Assembly (NCBI RefSeq): GCF_001813295.1
Contig: NZ_KV812016.1
Coordinates: 148,661 to 212,660, forward strand
Length of the DNA stretch: 64,000 nt
DNA from: Streptococcus sp. HMSC072G04
Lineage (GTDB): Bacteria > Bacillota > Bacilli > Lactobacillales > Streptococcaceae
Reading direction: 5' to 3'
Shown here: positions 8,938-17,592 of the stretch, one piece after another
Position numbering within the stretch: position 1 is the stretch's first letter
Layout of the letters: every line of letters starts with the position of its first letter
Translations under genes and position numbers: made by a program
The notes under the pieces: model-generated
Databases searched by the model: none
Told to the model about the DNA's origin: nothing
What the model saw: the letters and a program-made list of their open reading frames with translations, nothing else

Positions 8938-9538
8938 TAATGTACTGAAGGATATTCAGCGCTTGATTTCAATCACCAATACAGGCTTAGCGTTCTCAAA
9001 AGATCCATTTGATCAAGAGCGCTACCAGGATATTCGTGAAATTTTACAGGATCTTGTGAGAGAAACGACTGATCTGAATTCACAAGAATTATCGGATTTG
9101 TTTCGACCGACAGACCATTACGACACTCCCTTGATTGATGTAAGGGCCTGGATTGTCAAAGATGACAAACTTTGTTTAGTGAAAGGTCAGGGAGAAGAGA
9201 CCTGGGCTTTGCCGGGTGGTTTTGGTGAGGTTGGCTATTCTCCTAAAGAAAATATTTTAAAGGAAATCCAAGAAGAAACGGGCTATGTAGCACGTGTCAA
9301 TCGCTTGTTGGCAGTATTTGATACCAATCGCTACCAATTGCAAAGCCGCCAATATGTGAAATTGGTATTTGAATGTGAATTGCTGGATGGAAGTTTTCAA
9401 CAGAATCAGGAAATTTCCGATCTTGCATTTTTTGAGAGAGAGAAGATGCCTGCTCTTTCTACCAAGCGCAATACAGAAGAACAATTGAATTTCCTTTGGG
9501 AGGTTTATGATGGGAAACGAGATTTGTATTGTGATTAA
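8927..9538 (+). CDS. Nudix hydrolase with N-terminal Nudix_N-type domain
   Basis: A 203-residue protein with a helical N-terminal domain (residues 1-60) and a Nudix domain. The Nudix box reads GGFGEVGYSPKENILKEIQ followed by EETG. Compared with the consensus GX5EX7REUXEEXGU it has Tyr where Glu is usual and Lys for Arg, while the metal-binding E-x-x-E-E core remains. From memory, this variation is common in this subfamily. The substrate is unknown; nucleoside diphosphate derivatives such as ADP-ribose are typical. It overlaps murF, so it is probably translated from the same mRNA. Confidence 0.85.
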   Translation: MVSNNVLKDIQRLISITNTGLAFSKDPFDQERYQDIREILQDLVRETTDLNSQELSDLFRPTDHYDTPLIDVRAWIVKDDKLCLVKGQGEETWALPGGFGEVGYSPKENILKEIQEETGYVARVNRLLAVFDTNRYQLQSRQYVKLVFECELLDGSFQQNQEISDLAFFEREKMPALSTKRNTEEQLNFLWEVYDGKRDLYCD

Positions 9539-9568
9539 AAACGATCTATAAATTAAAGGGATATAAAA

Positions 9569-10264
9569 ATGACACTTTGGGATTTATTGTTTACGAACCA
9601 AAAATCAGCCCCGCCTGAGTTTGGACTCTGGTACTTTTTCCTACCAGTTTCCTTGTTGGTGGTTGGCTACTTTTCTATCAAGTATGCGCAGTCAAAAAGC
9701 TACCAGCGCTTTTGGTACTGGGCACAATTGATTCAAGTCTTGACCATCAATGCTTGGTATATTCTAGCCCACATGCCTTTGACAGATAATTTGCCTTTTT
9801 ATCATTGTCGCTTGGCCATGCTTGCAATACTCTTTGCACCTAGAGGGACCTATATCAAGCAATATTTTGCCTTGTTGGGAGTTCTAGGATCGATTGCGGC
9901 CTTGGTTTACCCGGCCTTTGACCCCTTCCCTTTCCCTCATATTACTGTGCTCAATCTGATTTTTAGTCACTGGGCTTTGCTTGCCAATAGTTTGATTTAC
10001 CTACAGGATCATTATCAATCTGCAAAACAAGACAGCTTGAGAATTTTCAAGATTACTTTTGGCATGAATGCCTTGATTTTCTTGGTCAACCTTTTGACGA
10101 AAGGAGATTACGGCTTCTTACGACGTCCACCAATCATTGGAGACCAGGGTGCTCTTTTGAACTACCTCTTGGTCAGCATTGTGATGGTAGCTGGTATTTG
10201 CTTGGTCAACCAGCGCTACAAATACAAGATGGCTGAAGAGACTGTTGTTTCGCGTTCGGAATAG
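9569..10264 (+). CDS. YwaF/TMEM164-like integral membrane protein, copy 1
   Basis: A 231-residue protein with about seven predicted membrane helices, first of three tandem paralogues. Shared landmarks are an N-terminal LWDLLFTNQ, LPFYHCRLAML, the FDPFPFPHITVLN loop, HWALLANSLIYL and GDYGFLRRPPIIGD near the C-terminus. I place it in the TIGR02206/YwaF family, related in fold to eukaryotic TMEM164, a reported phospholipid acyltransferase; that link is from memory and the bacterial function is not known. It carries Cys in the LPFYHC motif. It starts 30 bp after the Nudix gene. Confidence 0.8.
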   Translation: MTLWDLLFTNQKSAPPEFGLWYFFLPVSLLVVGYFSIKYAQSKSYQRFWYWAQLIQVLTINAWYILAHMPLTDNLPFYHCRLAMLAILFAPRGTYIKQYFALLGVLGSIAALVYPAFDPFPFPHITVLNLIFSHWALLANSLIYLQDHYQSAKQDSLRIFKITFGMNALIFLVNLLTKGDYGFLRRPPIIGDQGALLNYLLVSIVMVAGICLVNQRYKYKMAEETVVSRSE

Positions 10265-10292
10265 AAAAAAGAGTAGATGAGGGAAAGAAATC

Positions 10293-10979
10293 ATGGCACT
10301 TTGGAACTTATTTTTCACCAGTCAACCAACATCCCCTCCTCAATTGGGGGTCTGGTATTTCTTATTGCCGACTTCTTTGGTAGTGGTGGGAGTTCTGTCC
10401 GTTCGATTTGCTCACTCCAAAAGCTACCAAACCTTTTGGTATTGGGGACAGTTGATCCAGTTGCTCATCATCAACTCTTGGTATCTAGCAGCTCGCTTGC
10501 CTTTTTCAGAGAGTCTTCCCTTCTATCATAGCCGGATGGCCATGTGGATTATTCTTTTGGCCCCCAAGGGAAGCTTCAAGCAATATTTTGCCCTCGTGGG
10601 AGTATTTGGCTCCATTATGGCCTTGGTTCATCCTGTTTTTTATCCCTACCCTTTTCCTCACGTTTCCTCGATCAACAATGTCTTTGGTCACTGGGCCCTC
10701 TTGGCCAATTGTTTGATCTATCTGGTTCAATCCTACCAGGTGGAAGAAGGGGCTGTTTGGAAAATCTGTCAGATGACTGTTGGGGTCAATGCCATTATTC
10801 AGCTTGCGAATCTCGCAACGGGCGGAAACTACGGCTTTATGCGTCGCCCTCCTGTGATCGGTGACCATGGCCTTGTGCTCAACTATTTGATTGTGACAGT
10901 TCTCATGACGGGGACACTGATTTTCATCAATACGATTGTTCAGTACAGTAAGAAAAGAAGAATACCTAAATCTGTTTAA
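10293..10979 (+). CDS. YwaF/TMEM164-like integral membrane protein, copy 2 (Cys to Ser)
   Basis: A 228-residue paralogue of its neighbours with the same helix pattern: LWNLFFTSQ, LPFYHSRMAMW, YPYPFPHVSSIN, HWALLANCLIYL and GNYGFMRRPPVIGD. It differs at the conserved motif, where the Cys of copies 1 and 3 is Ser. If that Cys matters for function, this copy would be altered or inactive. Copies 1 and 2 look closer to each other than to copy 3, which suggests a more recent duplication. It starts 28 bp after copy 1. Confidence 0.8.
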   Translation: MALWNLFFTSQPTSPPQLGVWYFLLPTSLVVVGVLSVRFAHSKSYQTFWYWGQLIQLLIINSWYLAARLPFSESLPFYHSRMAMWIILLAPKGSFKQYFALVGVFGSIMALVHPVFYPYPFPHVSSINNVFGHWALLANCLIYLVQSYQVEEGAVWKICQMTVGVNAIIQLANLATGGNYGFMRRPPVIGDHGLVLNYLIVTVLMTGTLIFINTIVQYSKKRRIPKSV

Positions 10980-10992
10980 ATAAGGAGATTTT

Positions 10993-11673
10993 ATGCATCA
11001 TTTTTTCACTACAGAATCAACAGCACCACCAGCAATTTCAGCACTTTGGTATAGTGTGATGGTCTTGTTCGTTGTGACAGCGATTATGATGTCACTTCGC
11101 TATTATCAGAATGAGCAATTTCGCAAATGCTTTCAATACTTACAAGGCTTCCAGTTAATTTGCTTGTATCTTTGGTATTTTGCCTACCACATTCCTTGGT
11201 CCAATAGCTTACCATTTTATCATTGCCGTTTGGCCATGTTTGCGGTCTTGTTTTTACCAGACCGCTGGAAAAGTAAACAGTTCTTTGCCTTGATGGGAGT
11301 GAGTGGAGCCATCTTTGCCTTGGGTTATCCAGTCTTTGATCCCTATACTTTCCCTCATATTACAAGCTTTTCTTTCCTCCTCGGACATTACTGTCTTTTA
11401 ATCAATTCCTTGATTTATCTCTTGAGATGGTATGATCGAAACCTCTTAAAAAATAGTCAGATTGTTCTCTATACCTTTGCCTTAGATTTATTCCTGGTTG
11501 GAGTCAATCAATTGACGGGAGGAAATTATGGCTTGATGGCCCGCCCTCCGATTATGAGAGGGGATAAGGTGTGGCTCAACTATCTGGTTGTATCCAGTAT
11601 TTTAGCTCTTGCTTTATTACTCTTTAATCAGTTCTTCAGTCGCAGAAGTGAGCGGGTGAAAGTGAGAAAATAA
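10993..11673 (+). CDS. YwaF/TMEM164-like integral membrane protein, copy 3
   Basis: A 226-residue third paralogue: N-terminal HHFFTTESTAPP, LPFYHCRLAMF, FDPYTFPHITSF, and GNYGLMARPPIM. It keeps the Cys of the LPFYHC motif. A 13-bp gap with AAGGAG links it to copy 2. It is the most divergent of the three, especially in the first 40 residues and the C-terminal third, and ends in a basic tail. A weak hairpin follows before the DUF2207 gene. Confidence 0.8.
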   Translation: MHHFFTTESTAPPAISALWYSVMVLFVVTAIMMSLRYYQNEQFRKCFQYLQGFQLICLYLWYFAYHIPWSNSLPFYHCRLAMFAVLFLPDRWKSKQFFALMGVSGAIFALGYPVFDPYTFPHITSFSFLLGHYCLLINSLIYLLRWYDRNLLKNSQIVLYTFALDLFLVGVNQLTGGNYGLMARPPIMRGDKVWLNYLVVSSILALALLLFNQFFSRRSERVKVRK

Positions 11674-11683
11674 CAAGTAGGAA

Positions 11684-11715
11684 GGTTGGGATATCTCGGT
11701 CTCAACCCTGTTTTA
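11684..11715 (+). terminator. Hairpin after the YwaF cluster
   Basis: GGTTGGGA (11684-11691) pairs with TCTCAACC (11700-11707), followed by CTGTTTTA. The T-run is short, so it may be a partial terminator that allows readthrough into the DUF2207 gene. Confidence 0.5.
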
Positions 11716-11731
11716 TATTAAAGGAGAATAT

Positions 11732-13657
11732 ATGAAGCGTTTCTTGCTAATGATTTCCCTCATTTGGAGTTTGGTTTGTACAATCACGATCGCACATGCA
11801 GATGATGAAGTTCGCTATTCGATTGAATCCTATGTAGGACACCTCCAATTGCAGGAAGATAGCCAAGCAACATTTACACAAGAGATTACCTATCAGTTTC
11901 AGACAGGCTATCATGGTCAATATGTGACCCTAGGAAGCGCAGATCCTCTTCCAAAAGGGTTTAAGATTCATCGTCATCCTGAGGTGGAAGCCTATGTGGA
12001 TGGGGAAAAACGTGAGATTCGTGTAGAGGAGACAGACCTGGAAGATGGTCGGCAATTAAAAATATACAATGCCCGTATCGTCGGAGGAACGGTCAAGATC
12101 AAAGTAAAATGGAAGATTGATCATCTCTTGACTTTCTACAAGGATATTGCAGAACTGAATTGGTTTCCTATTTCAGATGGAGATGAGAAAGTCGCGAAAT
12201 TAGATTTTTATGTAGATGGCTTGGATGCCAAGCAGGGAAAACTGTATGCCCATACTGGTTACTTTAATCCACCAGCCCAAGTCGAACGGACTGCAACTGG
12301 TTATCATATTTGGACAAAGGATTTTCCCAAAAATGGTAAGCTCGAACTGCATGCCTATTGGCCAATGACAGAGGCCCTGCGTCGAGACCAAGCAAATGAG
12401 ATTGACAAGGGAAATGGAAAAGAGAAATTTCTCAAAAAAGAGAAATCCATTGAACAAAAAACGTTCCTCTATCGGACCCTTCTACTCAAGGTCGTTCCAA
12501 TTGTATCGGTTCTTTTATTTATCCTAGCTTTCATTCCATGGATCCGGTATTTTATCAGTACCAGAACTCGTCGGATTGCAAAAGGAGTACGATTATACGA
12601 ACCACCACAGAATTTACCTCCTCTTGTCCTAGCTAAGGCACTGTATCAACTTGATTTTGAACGGATGGTGATGTCTAGAGAGAAGGGGCAACTAAAATTT
12701 AATCATCTCATCCAGGCAACCATGTTAGATCTTATTGATCGAGGAAATCTTCGGTTGACTAGGGATGAAAATGGGGAAACCTTGACCTGTCTCCATTATG
12801 AAGGCTTGGCTGATTTTGAATTGAAGTTTATTGAAATGATCTTTGATCAAGAATCTCAAATCAATATCAGTGAAGTATTTTCAAGGTATAAAATCGACAA
12901 AGTAGCCCTAAAAAAAGACTTTCGAGCTGCTAAATCAGACACCCAACGAGACCGTATTCGAAAGGTCGGAAATGACGTTCAATCACTGTTAAAAAAAGAT
13001 GCCCAGCAATTGTCAAAAGGGGTAGAGAAGGAGATTGCGAAATTAGGATTGCCTTCTTATTTTAGAGACTTATCTGAAAAAGAAGAAGCTTTTTCAAAAA
13101 CAGGCTGTGCCTTACATTTTTGGCTCTTACTGATCTTATTTGTGAGCATGTGTTTCTTATCTTTTGGATTTGGTTCCCACCTATCTTCCTTCTATTTTTG
13201 GATGATTGTATTGTTGGTCGTTCTCTTCATTCCATTTTATATTCTTGTGAAAATTCGCGAAGAACATCTCCAATCCTTAGAAAACTTGGATTCACAATTC
13301 CAATGGATGGCCTTTCGAAATATGATCGAAAGTATTCCAAATTTCAACCAAGCAGAACTTGAGAGTGTCATCCTATGGAATCGTATCCTAGTCTATGCAA
13401 CTATGTATGGTCAAGCTAAAAAAGTGAGTCAGGTACTCAAAAATCATCAGATTTCCTTACCATATGAGGATTGGGATGCTGTTGTTTGGCTAACGACCTC
13501 TTCAAATTCCTTCCTAGACGGCTCTACCTTGATGAGTTATGCAGATGATTCCTATAGCGTTTCAAGCTTCTCTACTAACTCCTCAGATGGCAGTGGCGGT
13601 TTTGACGGCGGTGGCTTTTCTGATGGTGGCGGTGGCGGAGGATTTGGAGCCTTCTAA
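11732..13657 (+). CDS. DUF2207 membrane protein with Gly-rich tail
   Basis: A 641-residue protein: signal peptide (1-23, cut near AHA), an extracellular DUF2207 domain (about 27-215), a membrane helix near 250-270, a cytosolic stretch, two further helices near 460-510, and a C-terminal tail of Ser then Gly/Phe/Asp repeats (residues about 605-641). This architecture is typical of YciQ-like DUF2207 proteins, whose function is not known. A good ribosome site (AAAGGAG) precedes the ATG. It follows the YwaF trio in the same direction but is separated by a hairpin, so joint expression is only possible, not shown. Confidence 0.85.
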   Translation: MKRFLLMISLIWSLVCTITIAHADDEVRYSIESYVGHLQLQEDSQATFTQEITYQFQTGYHGQYVTLGSADPLPKGFKIHRHPEVEAYVDGEKREIRVEETDLEDGRQLKIYNARIVGGTVKIKVKWKIDHLLTFYKDIAELNWFPISDGDEKVAKLDFYVDGLDAKQGKLYAHTGYFNPPAQVERTATGYHIWTKDFPKNGKLELHAYWPMTEALRRDQANEIDKGNGKEKFLKKEKSIEQKTFLYRTLLLKVVPIVSVLLFILAFIPWIRYFISTRTRRIAKGVRLYEPPQNLPPLVLAKALYQLDFERMVMSREKGQLKFNHLIQATMLDLIDRGNLRLTRDENGETLTCLHYEGLADFELKFIEMIFDQESQINISEVFSRYKIDKVALKKDFRAAKSDTQRDRIRKVGNDVQSLLKKDAQQLSKGVEKEIAKLGLPSYFRDLSEKEEAFSKTGCALHFWLLLILFVSMCFLSFGFGSHLSSFYFWMIVLLVVLFIPFYILVKIREEHLQSLENLDSQFQWMAFRNMIESIPNFNQAELESVILWNRILVYATMYGQAKKVSQVLKNHQISLPYEDWDAVVWLTTSSNSFLDGSTLMSYADDSYSVSSFSTNSSDGSGGFDGGGFSDGGGGGGFGAF

Positions 13658-13726
13658 CAGTCATGATAAGAGGACTAGAATCGACGGATTTTGGTCTTTC
13701 TTTTTGCTCTCAAAGAAGAATCATCG

Positions 13727-13755
13727 TTGAAAAAAGTGCCTATTTTCGCTATAAT
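13727..13755 (+). promoter_or_regulatory. Promoter of prfC
   Basis: TTGAAA, a 17-bp spacer, then TATAAT. Predicted transcription start is near 13762, giving a leader of about 80 nt. Confidence 0.8.
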
Positions 13756-13786
13756 AGGACAGATAGAGAAATTGAGGAGAAATCCG

Positions 13787-13792
13787 ATGTAG
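13787..13792 (+). promoter_or_regulatory. Start-stop mini-ORF (ATG TAG) in the prfC leader
   Basis: GAGGAG at 13774-13779 is followed after 7 nt by ATG and immediately by TAG. A second tiny frame, ATG AAT TTG TAA, begins at 13795. The ribosome site of the start-stop unit looks stronger than that of prfC itself. Because prfC encodes release factor 3, an autoregulatory role is conceivable; this is inference only. Confidence 0.5.
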
Positions 13793-13842
13793 AGATGAAT
13801 TTGTAAATTTATCAAAAAATAAGAAGAGAAAGAATTAGGAAC

Positions 13843-15390
13843 ATGAACGTACAAGAAGAAATTAAAAAACGCCGTACCTTTGCCATTATCTCCCACCCGG
13901 ACGCGGGGAAAACGACGATTACAGAGCAGTTGCTCTACTTTGGGGGTGAGATTCGGGAAGCCGGTACGGTAAAAGGAAAGAAAACAGGAAACTTTGCTAA
14001 ATCTGACTGGATGGATATCGAGAAACAACGTGGGATTTCGGTAACTTCATCTGTCATGCAGTTTGACTATGATGGAAAACGGGTCAATATCCTAGATACC
14101 CCAGGGCACGAGGACTTCTCAGAAGATACCTACCGGACCTTGATGGCGGTGGATGCTGCTGTTATGGTGGTGGACTCTGCCAAGGGTATCGAGGCCCAAA
14201 CCAAGAAATTGTTTGAAGTTGTGAAACACCGTGGTATTCCAGTCTTTACCTTTATGAATAAGCTAGACCGTGACGGTCGTGAGCCACTGGATCTCTTACA
14301 AGAATTGGAAGAAGTCTTGGGAATCGCCAGTTACCCAATGAACTGGCCGATCGGAATGGGAAAAGCCTTTGAGGGACTTTACGATCTTTATAACCAACGT
14401 TTGGAACTCTACAAAGGGGATGAACGCTTTGCGAGTCTAGAAGATGGAGACAAGCTCTTTGCCAACAATCCATTCTATGAACAAGTGAAAGACGATATCG
14501 AGCTCTTGCAAGAAGCTGGAAATGAATTCTCAGAAGAAGCCATCCTTGCGGGTGAATTAACACCAGTCTTCTTTGGATCCGCTTTGACGAACTTTGGGGT
14601 GCAGACTTTCTTGGAAACCTTCCTCAAGTTTGCTCCAGAGCCACACGGCCACAAGAAGACAGATGGGGAACTTGTCGATCCTTATGATAAGGATTTCTCA
14701 GGATTTGTCTTTAAGATTCAGGCCAACATGGATCCTCGTCACCGCGACCGGATCGCCTTTGTGCGGATCGTATCTGGCGAATTTGAGCGTGGGATGAGCG
14801 TCAACCTGCCTCGTACTGGTAAGGGCGCTAAGTTATCTAACGTGACTCAATTTATGGCCGAAAGCCGTGAAAATGTCAGCAATGCTGTAGCAGGAGACAT
14901 CATTGGAGTTTACGATACCGGTACTTATCAGGTTGGAGATACTTTGACAGTGGGCAAAAACAAGTTTGAATTTGAACCACTGCCAACCTTTACGCCTGAA
15001 ATCTTCATGAAAGTGTCAGCTAAGAACGTCATGAAGCAAAAATCCTTCCACAAAGGGATTGAGCAATTGGTGCAAGAAGGAGCTATTCAGCTCTACACCA
15101 ACTACCAAACAGGTGAATACATGTTAGGTGCTGTTGGTCAACTTCAGTTTGAAGTCTTTAAGCACCGGATGGAAAATGAATACAATGCCGAAGTGGTCAT
15201 GAGCCCAATGGGTAAAAAGACCGTTCGCTGGATCAAACCAGAAGACTTAGATGAGCGCATGTCTTCAAGCCGAAACATCTTGGCGAAGGACCGCTTTGAC
15301 CAACCAGTCTTCCTCTTTGAAAATGACTTTGCCCTCCGTTGGTTTGCAGATAAGTATCCAGACGTTGAGCTGGAAGAAAAGATGGGGTAA
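13843..15390 (+). CDS. prfC: Peptide chain release factor 3
   Basis: A 515-residue translational GTPase, the normal RF3 length, that recycles RF1 and RF2 from the ribosome after peptide release. Visible GTPase motifs: P-loop [12 protein letters not shown] (near residue 18), switch [16 protein letters not shown], and the guanine-specificity NKLD. Domain 2 (about 300-390) and the C-terminal domain with PMGKKTVRW follow. The start codon has only a modest ribosome site (TAGGA). The leader contains a start-stop mini-ORF. Confidence 0.96.
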   Translation: MNVQEEIKKRRTFAIISHPDAGKTTITEQLLYFGGEIREAGTVKGKKTGNFAKSDWMDIEKQRGISVTSSVMQFDYDGKRVNILDTPGHEDFSEDTYRTLMAVDAAVMVVDSAKGIEAQTKKLFEVVKHRGIPVFTFMNKLDRDGREPLDLLQELEEVLGIASYPMNWPIGMGKAFEGLYDLYNQRLELYKGDERFASLEDGDKLFANNPFYEQVKDDIELLQEAGNEFSEEAILAGELTPVFFGSALTNFGVQTFLETFLKFAPEPHGHKKTDGELVDPYDKDFSGFVFKIQANMDPRHRDRIAFVRIVSGEFERGMSVNLPRTGKGAKLSNVTQFMAESRENVSNAVAGDIIGVYDTGTYQVGDTLTVGKNKFEFEPLPTFTPEIFMKVSAKNVMKQKSFHKGIEQLVQEGAIQLYTNYQTGEYMLGAVGQLQFEVFKHRMENEYNAEVVMSPMGKKTVRWIKPEDLDERMSSSRNILAKDRFDQPVFLFENDFALRWFADKYPDVELEEKMG

Positions 15391-15427
15391 GGAACGATTC
15401 AAAACCGATCCATAACAATAGAATAAG

Positions 15428-15448
15428 AAAACGGATAAGGTCCGTTTT
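15428..15448 (+). terminator. Hairpin between prfC and the PH-domain gene
   Basis: AAAACGGA (15428-15435) pairs with TCCGTTTT (15441-15448). The following CGCTTTT is a weak T-run, so it may only partly stop transcription. Confidence 0.6.
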
Positions 15449-15467
15449 CGCTTTTAAAGGAGAAATG

Positions 15468-15848
15468 ATGGGATTATTAAGTGGTTTGATGGGCAATGCC
15501 TCTCAAAAAAATGTCGATAAAGTAGAAAGAGATCTGGAAGATATCTTGGTGCCGGGAGAGCAAGTGACACTTGCTTTTAGCTTGATTCGTGATTTAATCG
15601 TCTTTACAGAGTTTCGTTTGATCTTGGTGGATAAGCAAGGAGTAACAGGAAAGAAAACGTCCTATAAGTCCTTACCTTATCGCTCTATCTCTCGTTTTTC
15701 AGTGGAAACTTCTGGTCATTTTGATTTGGATGCCGAATTAAAAATCTGGGTCTCTTCTGCAGTCGAGCCTTCAGAAGTTTTACAATTCAAGAGTGACAGC
15801 AGCGTCATTGAAATCCAGCAAGCATTAGCCAGTGCAGTTTTTAAATAA
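15468..15848 (+). CDS. Bacterial PH-domain protein (YvbH-like)
   Basis: A 126-residue protein matching the bacterial pleckstrin-homology fold: beta-rich, with VERDLEDILVPGEQV, LVDKQGVTGKKTSY and RSISRFSVETSGHFD. Bacterial PH domains are mostly of unknown role. The start is at one of two adjacent ATGs; I chose the second because AAAGGAG then sits 5-6 nt away rather than 2. It lies between prfC and corA with no strong promoter seen. Confidence 0.8.
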   Translation: MGLLSGLMGNASQKNVDKVERDLEDILVPGEQVTLAFSLIRDLIVFTEFRLILVDKQGVTGKKTSYKSLPYRSISRFSVETSGHFDLDAELKIWVSSAVEPSEVLQFKSDSSVIEIQQALASAVFK

Positions 15849-15889
15849 AAATATCATTTTGATAGAGAACAGTTGAGAAAGGAGACGGA

Positions 15890-16798
15890 ATGTTTATCGA
15901 AAAACAATTGGGTCAAGATCGGAAATGGATCAATATCGACTCGGATATGATTGCTGAAAACTCATATCTTTATAAAAAATACGAGATTGACAAAGAAACC
16001 ATTGAGTACGCGATGGATAAGAACGAACGTGCCCATATGGATTATAATCGAGAAAACGGTACGATCACATTTATCTACAATGTATTGGATTTAGAAAAGG
16101 ACAAGGAATACTACGAAACCATCCCTATGACCTTTATCGTTCAAGATACGCGACTCGTGACCATCAGTAACCAGGACAATGCCTATATCATTGAACAAAT
16201 GGTTCGCTATTTGGAAAGCCATGGGGAGTTGTCGATCTATAAGTTGCTTTTTGCAGGTCTTGAAATGATCAGTAATGCTTATTATCCGATTATTGATCGC
16301 TTAGATAAGCACAAGGATGAACTCAATCGTTTGCTTCGAAAGACAACGACGACCAAGAATCTTTATGCCCTGTCTGACCTTGAGACCGGTATGGTCTATC
16401 TGGTCGCAGCAGCCAAGCAAAATCGGATGTTGCTAGAACATATTAAAGCGCATGCCATTTATCGCAGGATGAATGATGTTGAAAAAGAGCAGTTTGATGA
16501 TGCCATGATCGAAGCGCGTCAGTTGGCTTCGATGACTGAGTTGATTTCCAATGTCTTGCAACAGTTGTCAGGATCTTACAACAATATCCTAAACAACAAC
16601 TTGAATGACAACTTGACAACCCTAACCATCTTTGAAGCCTTGTTGGCGGTTTTAGCCGTTATCACCGGTTTCTTTGGAATGAATATCCCTCTTCCTATGA
16701 CAAAGGATCCCAATGCTTGGATTTATGTATCCGTATGTAGCTTTATATTATGGCTCATTTTGGGAAAGGTTATGCGGTGGATTGTGAAACAAAGATAA
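15890..16798 (+). CDS. corA: CorA-family divalent metal transporter
   Basis: A 302-residue CorA-type channel, normal length for the family, probably carrying Mg2+ or another divalent cation inward. The large N-terminal cytosolic part (1-235) is acidic and helical; two membrane helices lie at the C-terminus (about 240-262 and 275-295), with the signature GMN after the first (FFGMNIPLP). The following loop is short, as usual. Metal specificity cannot be read. A strong terminator follows. The symbol is used for the family, not a proven orthologue. Confidence 0.9.
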   Translation: MFIEKQLGQDRKWINIDSDMIAENSYLYKKYEIDKETIEYAMDKNERAHMDYNRENGTITFIYNVLDLEKDKEYYETIPMTFIVQDTRLVTISNQDNAYIIEQMVRYLESHGELSIYKLLFAGLEMISNAYYPIIDRLDKHKDELNRLLRKTTTTKNLYALSDLETGMVYLVAAAKQNRMLLEHIKAHAIYRRMNDVEKEQFDDAMIEARQLASMTELISNVLQQLSGSYNNILNNNLNDNLTTLTIFEALLAVLAVITGFFGMNIPLPMTKDPNAWIYVSVCSFILWLILGKVMRWIVKQR

Positions 16799-16800
16799 AA

Positions 16801-16828
16801 AAGAGGCTTGGAGAAATCCGAGCCTCTT
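16801..16828 (+). terminator. Terminator of corA
   Basis: AAGAGGCTTGGA pairs with TCCGAGCCTCTT around GAAA. The T-run after it is poor, but the stem is 12 bp. Confidence 0.75.
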
Positions 16829-17265
16829 CGTATCTAGAATAATCTGAGAAATAGGAACCATCTAGACACCTGCCCTCCTCTCCAAAGAAGGGGCAGTGTG
16901 AATAGTTCATCGACTGTACAAAATCTTCTTGGAAATAGTAGGAGTAGATTTAATAGTACTGAGTGGTTCTAAATAAATCAGAACTTAGAATAAATCGTTG
17001 AATCAGATAAAATGATCCTATTTCTTTATACAGAAATATTTTAGATACTAACTGTATTATACATATTTATTTGTAAAAACGCAAGAACTACCAAAAAAAG
17101 TTTTTCCGAAGTTTTTATACTCCTATGATGAAGTATATGAAATGGTTACAAGAAGAAAACCAGTCCTGGCAAGGTTTAGGGGCGTTTTTATAATCTTAAG
17201 CTATCTAAGATTTTTTCCTAAAAAATAAAATTAGTCTCCTGTGACTATCATTTACCTCTTCATTG
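16829..17265. other. AT-rich intergenic region, no gene recognised
   Basis: About 440 bp without a convincing gene. It holds a 22-codon open frame (17125-17193, starting MMKYMKWLQEENQSW) with no ribosome site, directly followed by a terminator-like hairpin at 17192-17216 (AATCTTA/TAAGATT then Ts). A short untranslated transcript or a gene remnant is possible; nothing more can be said from sequence. Confidence 0.4.
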
Positions 17266-17274
17266 TGTTATACT
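17266..17274 (+). promoter_or_regulatory. Extended -10 promoter of the cshA leader
   Basis: TGTTATACT is an extended -10 element; no good -35 is visible. The predicted start is near 17281, about 310 nt before the cshA start codon. Confidence 0.6.
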
Positions 17275-17280
17275 AGATAA

Positions 17281-17592
17281 GTTGCAAACTTGTATGAGAG
17301 AAATGCTGGGGAGACTGAGCAGATGGAAGGATTCTGTTCGAAAGAAGACTCCCGCAAGAAGGATCTTGTGGCCTATTTGTTTGAAAAACGATACTAGCCA
17401 ACAACATCCGTTAGGACGCAAAACATTTTTCTCTAAAGAAAATGTAGTCCATAACAGACGGACTGAGTTTTTCTTTAGATGAGTCTTGCGACAGGTAACA
17501 AGGAAGGTGACTTCCTATGCAATCAGTGCGTTTTCGCATTGAAAGAAGTTTGATAAAGTGGCTTCGCACCACTTTTTAGAAAGAAGAAAGAA
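17281..17592 (+). ncRNA. Structured 5' leader of cshA
   Basis: About 310 nt with five clear hairpins: 17352-17371 (CCGCAAGA/TCTTGTGG), 17433-17478 (CTAAAGAAAA/TTTTCTTTAG with inner AGTCC/GGACT), 17501-17516 (AGGAAG/CTTCCT), 17524-17541 (CAGTGCG/CGCATTG) and 17555-17577 (AAAGTGG/CCACTTT followed by Ts). The last resembles a terminator and lies just before a weak ribosome site and a TTG start. This is what a regulated leader, or a separate small RNA, would look like. I do not match it to a known RNA family. Confidence 0.55.

Noticed and set aside
17125-17193. 22-codon open frame beginning MMKYMKWLQEE
   Set aside because: No ribosome site or convincing promoter; the stop lies in a terminator-like hairpin. 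Kept only as a note in the intergenic entry.
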